Shown: piece by piece, positions 56,663 to 64,000 of the stretch
How the letters are laid out: every line of letters starts with the position of its first letter
Numbering within the stretch: the stretch's first letter is position 1
Assembly: GCF_001748145.1 (NCBI RefSeq)
Contig: NZ_BCQA01000001.1
Location: forward strand, 1,178,001 to 1,242,000
DNA: 64,000 nt
Source of the DNA: Bosea sp. BIWAKO-01
GTDB lineage: Bacteria > Pseudomonadota > Alphaproteobacteria > Rhizobiales > Beijerinckiaceae
Direction: 5' to 3'
The notes under the pieces: generated by a model
Told to the model about the DNA's origin: nothing
Database searches by the model: none
The model's input: only the letters and a program-made list of their open reading frames with translations
Made by a program: the position numbers and the translations under genes

Positions 56663-59600
56663 TCAGGCGGCTTCCGCCAATTCTGCTTCCGCCTCGACAT
56701 GCTTCAGCGGCTTGTTCCCGGTCAGGGCCCGCATCAGCACGTAGAAGACCGGCGTCAGGAAGATGCCGAAGGCGGTGACGCCGATCATGCCGGCAAAGAC
56801 CGCGATGCCCATCGCCTGCCGCATCTCGGCGCCGGCGCCGGTCGAGATCACCAGCGGGACCACGCCCATGATGAAGGCGAGCGAGGTCATCAGGATCGGA
56901 CGCAGGCGCAGACGGCTGGCCTCGATCGCAGCCTCGACCGGCGTCTTGCCCTCGAACTCCAGTTCGCGGGCGAACTCGACGATCAGGATCGCATTCTTCG
57001 CGGATAGCCCGACCAGCACGACGAGACCGATCTGGGTGAAGACGTTGTTGTCACCACCGCTCCACCAGACACCGGCCATGGCGGCGAGCAGGCCCATGGG
57101 GATGATCAGGATGATCGCGATCGGCAGCGTCAGGCTCTCATACTGGGCAGCGAGCACCAGGAAGACGAGCAGGATCGCGATCGGGAAGACGATCAGCGAG
57201 GAGTTGCCCGCCAGGATCTCCTGATAGGTCAGGTCGGTCCATTCGAAGGCAAAGCCCTTCGGCAGCGTCTCGTTGGCAATGCGCTCCGCCGCCGCCTGGG
57301 CCTGCCCCGACGAGAAGCCGGGCGCGGGGCCGGCATTGATGTCGGCGGCCAGGAAGCCGTTATAGCGCATCGCCCGTTCCGGCCCGGCATCGGCACGCAC
57401 GTTCAGCACGGCACTGAGCGGCACCATCTCGCCCGAGGTCGAACGGACCCGGAGCTTGCCGATATCCTCCTGATAGGCCCGGAAGGGCGCATCAGCCTGG
57501 ACACGGACCGTGTAAGTCCGGCCGAACTTGTTGAAATCGTTGACATAGGACGAGCCGAGATAGATCTGCAGCGTCTCGAAGACATCGGTCACCGGCACGC
57601 CGAGCTGGCGGGCCTTGGTGCGGTCGATATCGGCATAGAGCTGCGGCACATTCACCTGGAAGCTCGAGAACATGCCGGCAAGCTCAGGCGCCGTCGCAGC
57701 CTTGGCCATGAAAGCCTTGGTCGCTTCGTCCAGCGCCTTGTAGCCAAGGCCGGCACGGTCCTCGATCTGCAGCTTGAAGCCGCCGATCGTGCCGAGCCCC
57801 TGCACCGGCGGCGGCGGGAACATGGCGATGAACGCCTCCTTGATGCCGGCGAACTCCTTGTTGAGCTGCATGGCGATCGCGGCGCCATTGAGCGAGGGGT
57901 CCTTGCGCTGCTCGAAGGGCTTCAGCGTCACGAAGACGATGCCGGCATTCGACGAGTTGGTGAAGCCGTTGATCGAGAGGCCGGGGAAGGACACCGCACT
58001 CTGGACACCGGGATGCTTCAAGGCGATCTCGCCCATCTTGCGGATGACGTCCTCGGTGCGGTCGAGCGTGGCGGCATCGGGCAGCTGCGCGAAGCCGACG
58101 AGATACTGTTTGTCCTGGCCGGGCACGAAGCCGCCCGGGACAGTGCGGAACAGCACGACCGTCAGGCCGACGAGCACGAGATAGACCGCCATCATCGCCG
58201 TCTTACGGGTCAGGATGCGGCGCACGCCGCCGCCATAGGCCTGCGAGCTCCGGTTGAAGAAGCGGTTGAAGCCGCGGAAAAACCAGCCGAACAGCTTGTC
58301 CATGACGCGGGTCAGCGCGTCCTTCGGGGCGTGGTGCGAACGCAGCAGCAGCGCGGCAAGCGCCGGCGACAACGTCAGCGAGTTGATCGCCGAGATCACC
58401 GTCGAGATTGCGATGGTCAGCGCGAACTGGCGATAGAACTGGCCGGTCAAGCCGCTGATGAAGGCGAGCGGTACGAAAACCGCGACCAGCACCAGTGCAA
58501 TCGCGATGATCGGACCGGAGACCTCGCGCATCGCCTTGTAGGTCGCCTGGCGCGGCTCCAGCCCCTGCTCGATATTGCGCTCGACATTCTCGACCACGAC
58601 GATGGCGTCGTCGACGACGATGCCGATGGCGAGCACGAGGCCGAACAGGCTGAGCGCGTTGATCGAGAAGCCGAAGAGATACATCACGGCAAAGGTGCCG
58701 ATAACCGAGACCGGCACGGCGACCAGCGGGATGATCGAGGCCCGCCAGGTCTGCAGGAAGACGATGACGACGAGCACGACCAGCGCGATGGCCTCGAGCA
58801 GCGTGGTGATGACGGCCTTGATCGAGGCGCGCACGAACTGGGTCGTGTCGTAGACGATCGCGTAGTCCACGCCTTCCGGCATGTTCTGCTTGATCTCGCG
58901 CATCACCGCCTGGACGTTGTCGGCGATGGCGATGGCATTCGAGCCCGGCGCCTGGAAGACCGGCACCGCGACCGCCGACTTGTTGTCGAGCAGCGAGCGC
59001 AAAGCATAGTCGGCCGCGCCGAGCTCGATGCGCGCGACATCCTTCAGCCGCGTCACAGCCCCGGTCGGGCTGGTGCGGATGATGATCTCGCCGAACTCCT
59101 CCTCATTCTGAAGGCGGCCCTGGGCATTGACCGAGAGCTGGAGATCGAGCCCCGGGGCGTTCGGCGAAGCGCCGATGACGCCGGCGGCAGCCTGGACGTT
59201 CTGCGCGCGGATTTCGCGCACGATATCGCTGGGCGAAAGCCCGTGCTCGGAAACCTTCTGCGGATCGAGCCAGACGCGCAGCGAATAGTCGCCCGAGCCG
59301 AAGAGCTGGACCTGGCCGACACCGTCGATGCGCGCCAGCCTGTCCTTGACGTTCAGGACCGCGTAATTGCGCAGATAGGTCATGTCGTAGCGGTCGTTCG
59401 GCGAGGTGATGTGCACCACCATCGTCAGGTCCGGCGAGCTCTTGATGGTGGTGACGCCGAGCCGCCGCACCTCTTCCGGCAAGCGCGGTTCCGCCTGCGA
59501 GACGCGGTTCTGCACGAGCTGCTGTGCCTTGTCTGGATCGGTGCCGAGCTTGAAAGTGACGTTCAGCGTCATCACGCCGTCGGTCGTCGCCTGGCTGGAC

Positions 59601-59839
59601 ATATAGAGCATGCCCTCGACGCCGTTGATCTGCTCCTCGATCGGCGTGGCCACGGTTTCGGCGATGACGCGAGGATTGGCGCCCGGGTACTGCGCGCGCA
59701 CCACGACGGTCGGTGGCACCACTTCGGGATATTCGGAGATCGGTAGCACGCGCAGCGAGAGCAGGCCGGCAACCAGGATGAGAACCGACAGCACGCCCGC
59801 GAAGATCGGGCGATCGATGAAGAACTTGGAGATATTCAT
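56663..59839 (-). CDS. RND multidrug efflux pump, HAE1 (AcrB/MexF-like)
   Basis: The 1058-residue inner-membrane pump begins MNISKFFIDRPIFAGVLSVL and has the proton-relay aspartates in GIVVDDAIVVVENVERN and the Lys in LSAKNAILIVEFA. Two large periplasmic loops and about 12 helices are present. It exports hydrophobic drugs together with the adaptor encoded 87 nt upstream. No outer-membrane channel gene is adjacent, so it must borrow one. ATG at 59839 with GGGGGCATCTC upstream is preferred to the frame start at 59902. Confidence 0.95.
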   Translation of the reverse strand: MNISKFFIDRPIFAGVLSVLILVAGLLSLRVLPISEYPEVVPPTVVVRAQYPGANPRVIAETVATPIEEQINGVEGMLYMSSQATTDGVMTLNVTFKLGTDPDKAQQLVQNRVSQAEPRLPEEVRRLGVTTIKSSPDLTMVVHITSPNDRYDMTYLRNYAVLNVKDRLARIDGVGQVQLFGSGDYSLRVWLDPQKVSEHGLSPSDIVREIRAQNVQAAAGVIGASPNAPGLDLQLSVNAQGRLQNEEEFGEIIIRTSPTGAVTRLKDVARIELGAADYALRSLLDNKSAVAVPVFQAPGSNAIAIADNVQAVMREIKQNMPEGVDYAIVYDTTQFVRASIKAVITTLLEAIALVVLVVIVFLQTWRASIIPLVAVPVSVIGTFAVMYLFGFSINALSLFGLVLAIGIVVDDAIVVVENVERNIEQGLEPRQATYKAMREVSGPIIAIALVLVAVFVPLAFISGLTGQFYRQFALTIAISTVISAINSLTLSPALAALLLRSHHAPKDALTRVMDKLFGWFFRGFNRFFNRSSQAYGGGVRRILTRKTAMMAVYLVLVGLTVVLFRTVPGGFVPGQDKQYLVGFAQLPDAATLDRTEDVIRKMGEIALKHPGVQSAVSFPGLSINGFTNSSNAGIVFVTLKPFEQRKDPSLNGAAIAMQLNKEFAGIKEAFIAMFPPPPVQGLGTIGGFKLQIEDRAGLGYKALDEATKAFMAKAATAPELAGMFSSFQVNVPQLYADIDRTKARQLGVPVTDVFETLQIYLGSSYVNDFNKFGRTYTVRVQADAPFRAYQEDIGKLRVRSTSGEMVPLSAVLNVRADAGPERAMRYNGFLAADINAGPAPGFSSGQAQAAAERIANETLPKGFAFEWTDLTYQEILAGNSSLIVFPIAILLVFLVLAAQYESLTLPIAIILIIPMGLLAAMAGVWWSGGDNNVFTQIGLVVLVGLSAKNAILIVEFARELEFEGKTPVEAAIEASRLRLRPILMTSLAFIMGVVPLVISTGAGAEMRQAMGIAVFAGMIGVTAFGIFLTPVFYVLMRALTGNKPLKHVEAEAELAEAA

Positions 59840-59926
59840 GAGATGCCCCCTTCGGGCGTCCCGGGCCTGACGACGGGCGTCATCACGCGACGTCGTCAGC
59901 ACCCGAGTTCTGATAGGCGTCCCAGC

Positions 59927-61153
59927 TCAGCGCTGGGCGATTTCCGTGGGTCCTACACCGGCCACCCGGCGCAGCTCTGACTTCTCGGCCATCGGCACCT
60001 GCTCGGGTGCGACAGCTGCGCCCGGGCGAATGCGCTGCAGGCCGTTGACGACGATCCTCTCGCCCGGCTTGAGCCCGGCGGTGACGATGCGCAGCCCTTC
60101 ATTGGCCGAGCCGAGCGTCACCTCGCGCCAGCTCGCCTTGAGGTCCTCTCCGACGACGAAGACGAACTTCTTGTTCTGGTCGGTCCCGATCGCGCGCTCA
60201 TTGATCACCAGCGCAGGCTCGGTCCGGGCCTGGCCCATGCGCAGGCGCACGAACTGGCCCGGCATCAGCGTGCCATCGGGATTGTCGAAGATCGCCCGCA
60301 CCCGAACGGTGCCGCTACCGACATCGACGCTGTTGTCGACGAACTGCAGCCGGCCGGTGATCGGCGTGCCGTCCTGCGTCGCCGTGCCCATCTGGACCGG
60401 GATGCGCTCCAGCGCACGCGGACCATCCGAGACCGGCAGCGAGCCGAGTGCCTTCAGCACCGTGTTCTCATCCGCATTGAAGCTGGCATAGATCGGATCG
60501 ACCGAAACCAGCGTCGTCATCAGCGAAGCACCGGCTCCTGCTGCGACAAGATTGCCGACGGTCACCTCGAGCCGCCCGATCCGGCCGCTGATCGGCGCCC
60601 TGATCTGGGTGTAGTCGAGGTTCAGCCGCGCGGTCTGCAGGGCTGCCTGGGCGGCGCGGTGATTGGCCTGCGCTTCACGAAGAGCATTCAGACGGGCATC
60701 GAGATCGCGCTGCGACACGTTCTGCGTCGTCATCAGCTTCTGGCCGCGCTCATGCTCGTTGGCGGCGAGCGCCACCCGGGCTTCGGCGGCCAGGACCTGG
60801 GCCTGGGCGCGTTCGAACTCGGCGAGATAGGGCGCCTGGTCGATGCTGATCAGCAGGTCGCCCTGCTTGACGAGGTTGCCCTGCTTGAAGTGCACGGCCT
60901 CGACGACGCCGGCGACGCGCGAGCGCACATCGACGCGCTCGATCGCCTCCAGGCGGCCTGAGAATTCGGCCCAGCTGGTCAGCTCACGCTGCTCGACGAG
61001 CGCGACCGAAACCGGGGTCGCCTGCGCGGCCGCCGGAGCGGTGTCACTCTGGGCCTTGTCGGAGCCGTTCATCACAAGCAGGACGGCGGCGAGAGAGATG
61101 GTGGCGGCCAGGCTTCCGCCCAGCAGGCCATGACGGATCGTTCCCTGAATCAT
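59927..61153 (-). CDS. RND periplasmic adaptor (AcrA/MexE-like)
   Basis: The 408-residue membrane fusion protein has an N-terminal membrane anchor, lipoyl halves (VDVRSRVAGVVEAVHFKQGN and TQIRAPISGRIGRLEVTVGN), a coiled-coil hairpin between them (about 110-185), and beta-barrel and membrane-proximal domains. There is no lipobox Cys, so it is held by its N-terminal helix. AAGGAATGAACCC precedes the start. It lies 52 nt downstream of the hydrolase gene and 87 nt upstream of the pump gene. Confidence 0.94.
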   Translation of the reverse strand: MIQGTIRHGLLGGSLAATISLAAVLLVMNGSDKAQSDTAPAAAQATPVSVALVEQRELTSWAEFSGRLEAIERVDVRSRVAGVVEAVHFKQGNLVKQGDLLISIDQAPYLAEFERAQAQVLAAEARVALAANEHERGQKLMTTQNVSQRDLDARLNALREAQANHRAAQAALQTARLNLDYTQIRAPISGRIGRLEVTVGNLVAAGAGASLMTTLVSVDPIYASFNADENTVLKALGSLPVSDGPRALERIPVQMGTATQDGTPITGRLQFVDNSVDVGSGTVRVRAIFDNPDGTLMPGQFVRLRMGQARTEPALVINERAIGTDQNKKFVFVVGEDLKASWREVTLGSANEGLRIVTAGLKPGERIVVNGLQRIRPGAAVAPEQVPMAEKSELRRVAGVGPTEIAQR

Positions 61154-61205
61154 GGGTTCATTCCTTGCGAGAGAAGAGAGGATCAGTGAGTGGCGCTGGC
61201 CTGGA

Positions 61206-62042
61206 TCAGGACGGCGCGGTGGATTTGAAGAACTCGGTTACATGCTCACATGCCAGGCAGAGGCAGGAACCTTCCTTGGGAGCCTCGGCATAGGCACCGG
61301 GCCAATTGGTTGGCGCAGTCTGCACGTAGCGGCTGACTGCGACACCCGCTTCCTGCAGCCGGCAGGCATAGCTGGCGCATTCGTCACGCAGCGGATCATC
61401 CTCCGCCGTGATCAGCAGGGCAGGAGCCAATCCGGCGAGCCGGGAGGCGTTGAGCGGCGCGGCGTAGGGATGAGCCGCCTTGTCCGGCGAACCCAGATAA
61501 TCGTGCCAGCCATCGGCCCAGCGACATCCCACGGGACCGGCATCGGCCTCGCGCAGCGAATAGGTCCCAAGGCAGGAATCCAGCATCGGCGAGAGCAGGA
61601 TCTGGCCGGCGAGCGGCGGTCCCTGCCGGTCCCGGACCATCATGGCGAGGGCCGCGGCCAGGTTGCCGCCGGCTTCTTCACCAGCGACGTAGAATGGGGC
61701 GCTTTTCGCGACCCAGCGGCTGCGCGCCTTGTAGAGCGCCAGCAAGCCACCAAATACGGCCTCCAGCACATCGGGGAAACGGTGCATTGGCGCGAGCGGA
61801 TAATCGACCGAAACGACAGCGGCACCGGCGCGAGCCAGGATCGTCGCAACCGCCTCTCCGCTTGCCAACGAGCCCTCGTTGAAGGTGCCGCCATGCAGGT
61901 GCATGACCAGCGCAGTGTTGCGGTTGAGCTCTGCCGGGATGAACACACGCGCTGCCAGCGAGACTGGCTTGGCAGCGATCACCTCGTCCCGCCATGTGAC
62001 GGCGATGGGGCGGTCGAGGGTGGCGGCGGTCTGAGCGGACAT
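61206..62042 (-). CDS. alpha/beta hydrolase (HSL-like) without a nucleophile serine
   Basis: The 278-residue product from the ATG at 62042 (MSAQTAATLDRP) has the hormone-sensitive-lipase fold: MHLHGGTFNEGS (oxyanion region), VDYPLAPMHRFP and TAEDDPLRDE with the acid. The nucleophile elbow, normally GDSAGG, reads GEEAGG, so Ser is Glu123. I also see no His in the usual C-terminal position. It is probably not an esterase. It lies 52 nt upstream of the RND adaptor gene and is divergent from a LysR regulator, so it may head the efflux operon. Confidence 0.8.
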   Translation of the reverse strand: MSAQTAATLDRPIAVTWRDEVIAAKPVSLAARVFIPAELNRNTALVMHLHGGTFNEGSLASGEAVATILARAGAAVVSVDYPLAPMHRFPDVLEAVFGGLLALYKARSRWVAKSAPFYVAGEEAGGNLAAALAMMVRDRQGPPLAGQILLSPMLDSCLGTYSLREADAGPVGCRWADGWHDYLGSPDKAAHPYAAPLNASRLAGLAPALLITAEDDPLRDECASYACRLQEAGVAVSRYVQTAPTNWPGAYAEAPKEGSCLCLACEHVTEFFKSTAPS

Positions 62043-62128
62043 GGCGTGTCCCGGCGGCTTCTGTTGCAATGCAACCTGATTTAGATCATCGTGTTTTGGC
62101 AATAAACACTCACTGAGCTCATTCATTA

Positions 62129-62142
62129 TTTCCATATGGAAA
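62129..62142. promoter_or_regulatory. palindromic operator candidate of the LysR regulator
   Basis: TTTCCATATGGAAA is a perfect 14-bp palindrome 31 bp upstream of the LysR start, within the AT-rich region shared with the divergent hydrolase-efflux genes. It is a good candidate for the LysR binding site. Confidence 0.45.
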
Positions 62143-62173
62143 CAATCGAAGAAGCGACCTGCTAGAGAAAGCC

Positions 62174-63109
62174 ATGGACCAGCTCAGCGCCATGCGCGCC
62201 TTTGTCCGCGTCGTCGAAGCCGGAACCTTCACCCGTGCCGCCGATCTGCTCGACATGCCCAAGCCGACGGTGACCAAGCAGATCCAGCAGCTTGAATCGC
62301 ATCTCCACGCCAAACTGCTCAACCGCACCACACGGCGCGTGACGGTAACGATGGACGGGGCGGCCTATTACGAGCGTGCGCTCAGGGTCCTGAACGAAAT
62401 CGACGAACTGGACGGCAGCATGGCCTCGTCACAGGCCCGGCCGAGCGGGCGTCTGCGCGTCGACGTCAGCGCGCCGCTGGCCATGCGCGTCATCATACCG
62501 AACCTGCCGGAATTCCATGCGCGCTACCCCGACATCCAGCTCGATCTCGGCCTCAGCGACCGGCCTGCCGATCTGCTGGCGGAGAATCTCGATTGCGCCG
62601 TCCGGGCCGGCGAGATCAGCGACCAGAGCCTGATCGCCCGGCGCATCGGCGAGATGTATCTCGTGACCTGCGCCTCCCCCTCCTATGTCCAGCGCCATGG
62701 CGAACCCCAGCATCCAACCGACCTCGAGGGCGATCATTTCATCGTCGGCTATCGCTATGCCGGAACCAGTCGTACAGCCCCCTTCACCTATGCCGACGGC
62801 AAGGAAAGCCACGAGATCAGGGGACGCTTCGTCGTATCGCTGAACGAAGGTGCGGGTTACGTAGCTGCTGCGGTGGCGGGGCTCGGCGTCGTTCAGGCAC
62901 CCACCTTCATGGTGCAGGAGGATATCGCCGCCGGCCGGCTCGTGCCGCTGCTGACGAACTGGTGCTCGACTCCCAAGCCGCTGCACATCGTCTACCCACC
63001 GAACCGTCATCTCAGCAACAAGGTGCGTGTCTTCGTCGACTGGCTGGCCGAGCTCTTCGCCAAGGACGATCTGATCCAGCGGCGCTCCAGCCTGCCGCAC
63101 TGCGCCTAG
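62174..63109 (+). CDS. LysR-family regulator next to the efflux operon
   Basis: The 311-residue product begins MDQLSAMRAFVRVVEAGTFT, with helix-turn-helix AADLLDMPKPTVTKQIQQL and an effector domain (about 90-300) of the CrgA-like group (SGRLRVDVSAPLAMRVIIPNL). It is divergent from the hydrolase-adaptor-pump genes and is their most likely regulator, in the way MexT controls MexEF. That comparison is by position only. A hairpin lies beyond its stop. Confidence 0.92.
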   Translation: MDQLSAMRAFVRVVEAGTFTRAADLLDMPKPTVTKQIQQLESHLHAKLLNRTTRRVTVTMDGAAYYERALRVLNEIDELDGSMASSQARPSGRLRVDVSAPLAMRVIIPNLPEFHARYPDIQLDLGLSDRPADLLAENLDCAVRAGEISDQSLIARRIGEMYLVTCASPSYVQRHGEPQHPTDLEGDHFIVGYRYAGTSRTAPFTYADGKESHEIRGRFVVSLNEGAGYVAAAVAGLGVVQAPTFMVQEDIAAGRLVPLLTNWCSTPKPLHIVYPPNRHLSNKVRVFVDWLAELFAKDDLIQRRSSLPHCA

Positions 63110-63182
63110 GACGCAAGGCACCGCTCCCGGACGCCGGCCCAGCCCCAGCGGAGAGCATCATTGAGCCATTGAGACGCACCAA

Positions 63183-63217
63183 GCCGCAGGGACACGATAC
63201 GTGTCGATCCCTGCGGC
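63183..63217. terminator. hairpin between the LysR and oxidase genes
   Basis: GCCGCAGGGA and TCCCTGCGGC form a perfect 10-bp outer stem; inside, GACACG and CGTGTC can pair as an alternative. It lies in the 157-bp gap between two convergent genes and so probably ends both transcripts. It has no T-run. Confidence 0.6.
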
Positions 63218-63266
63218 CTGGCACGCCATCCCACCTCGCGCCCCAAGACTGTTCAGGCGACCGGGC

Positions 63267-64000
63267 TCATGCTGCCTGCGAGCTCGCCGTCGGCTTCACA
63301 TTCTGGTTCATGCGAAACAGGTTCGTCGGGTCGTAGCGCCGCTTCAGCTCGGCAAGGCGATGGTAGCTGCCGCCGTAGGCCGCCTGAACGCGGTCCATCT
63401 CGTCTGCCGGCATGAAGTTGATATAGGCCGTTCCGGCTGAATACGGCCTGGCGGCATCGAAGAGCGCGCGCGCCCAGCCGATACAGGCCTGGTCCATGCC
63501 CTGTTCGCGCCAGCGCGCGTGAACATTCATGACGAAATGGGAGCTGCGCTGCGGAAAGGCGGTCGCATCCGCCGCAACGCGGCCGGCCGCTCCACCGACA
63601 TGGCCGATGAAGATCTCGCATTCCGGCCCAGGCAGGCGACGCACCGCGCCAACCAGGATCCTGATCGTCGCGTCGGAGAGTTCGGTGAAGTCGTGGCTCT
63701 TCCAGTAGTTGCGGGCACCGGGAGTGAGCAACGGGTCGAAGGCCTGTTGCCACGCCGCGAAAGGTGCAGGTCCCACCACGTCGGCGATCGGCTTTCCGAT
63801 GGAGCGCAGCCTGGCGGTCGCTTTCTGGCCTTCGGCGATGTCGCCGCAGTAGCACATCGCGAGGACCAGAACTTCCTTGCCATGCCACTCGGCCGGCAGG
63901 AACGGCAGAGGCGGCGCTTGCCGCATCACGACCCAACAGGTCAGCTCATCGGGCGCCACTTCAAGCGCCTGACGATATTCCTTCAGAACCGTCTCGGCAT
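63267..64000 (-). CDS. FAD-linked oxidase with BBE domain, 5' end cut by window
   Basis: The frame is open to the window edge; upstream of the GTG at 63959 it continues as AETVLKEYRQALE, so the true start lies outside. The visible 240 or so residues are the C-terminal half of a vanillyl-alcohol-oxidase-type flavoprotein, ending AELKRRYDPTNLFRMNQNVKP, the berberine-bridge (BBE) motif. The FAD-binding N-terminal half is missing from view. The substrate cannot be told. It is convergent with the LysR gene. Confidence 0.88.
   Translation of the reverse strand, partial: AETVLKEYRQALEVAPDELTCWVVMRQAPPLPFLPAEWHGKEVLVLAMCYCGDIAEGQKATARLRSIGKPIADVVGPAPFAAWQQAFDPLLTPGARNYWKSHDFTELSDATIRILVGAVRRLPGPECEIFIGHVGGAAGRVAADATAFPQRSSHFVMNVHARWREQGMDQACIGWARALFDAARPYSAGTAYINFMPADEMDRVQAAYGGSYHRLAELKRRYDPTNLFRMNQNVKPTASSQAA

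Noticed and set aside
58013..59746. 577-codon open frame antisense to the RND pump gene
   Set aside because: A shadow of a highly conserved pump; it consists of repeated RDHRR/DDDE-type strings only.

Overview
The window is about 64 kb of GC-rich chromosome from an alphaproteobacterium, most likely order Hyphomicrobiales (Rhizobiales). The murA / DUF2948 / hisD / UPF0262 order at the left edge, the DUF6460 and DUF1134 (EipA-type) proteins, DctABD and a complete ligase-associated DNA repair set all fit that order. A Bosea-like genus is my inference from overall flavour and cannot be proved here. There is no rRNA, CRISPR array, insertion sequence or phage. One tRNA (Thr, GGT) is present. The high GC content produces long antisense open frames over most genes, which I left out.

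Layout. 1-3.6 kb: housekeeping genes on the minus strand (UPF0262, hisD, DUF2948, murA, a 54-residue conserved protein). 4.1-7.6 kb: an RpfF-like crotonase followed by a membrane PAS-GGDEF-EAL protein, preceded by a CtrA-type box. 7.7-14 kb: a flavoprotein oxidoreductase lacking its redox cysteines, a histidine kinase, an S24 repressor, DUF952, pyrD, DUF6460 and a LuxR-type response regulator. 14.2-22.1 kb: the four ligase-associated repair genes (ATP-dependent ligase, MBL-fold exonuclease, Lhr-type helicase, PdeM phosphoesterase), interleaved with a GDSL hydrolase and a TPR-methyltransferase. 22.4 kb: tRNA-Thr.

22.7-29.9 kb is the most unusual part. In transcription order on the minus strand it holds a CGNR zinc-finger regulator, a small three-helix membrane protein resembling the Pycsar effector PycTM (DUF5706), a 1249-residue FecR-TPR-outer-membrane-barrel protein, and a CHASE2 class III nucleotide cyclase coupled to it by a 1-nt stop/start overlap. 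I infer an envelope-sensing, nucleotide-signalling module with a possible membrane effector.

30-36.5 kb: a 2-aminoethylphosphonate-type ABC transporter operon ending in a frameshifted PLP enzyme, with a divergent LysR regulator. 36.6-41.4 kb: dctA facing dctBD, with a good sigma-54 promoter and an upstream dyad. 41.7-46 kb: DUF899 and a coupled small membrane protein, a double winged-helix/TPR regulator with a beta-propeller protein, and a cysteine-dioxygenase-like enzyme divergent from an Lrp regulator. 46-50 kb: a CadR-like MerR regulator divergent from a Zn/Cd P-type ATPase with duplicated metal domains and a His-rich repeat, then an isoprenylcysteine-methyltransferase-like membrane protein. 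50-54 kb: an outer-membrane barrel, a convergent two-component pair and DUF1134. 54-56.6 kb: a DUF374 acyltransferase divergent from an FAD monooxygenase-DCC fusion and a truncated gene remnant. 56.7-63.1 kb: an RND efflux operon apparently headed by an alpha/beta hydrolase that has lost its nucleophile, divergent from a LysR regulator. 63.3-64 kb: the C-terminal part of a BBE-type FAD oxidase running off the window.
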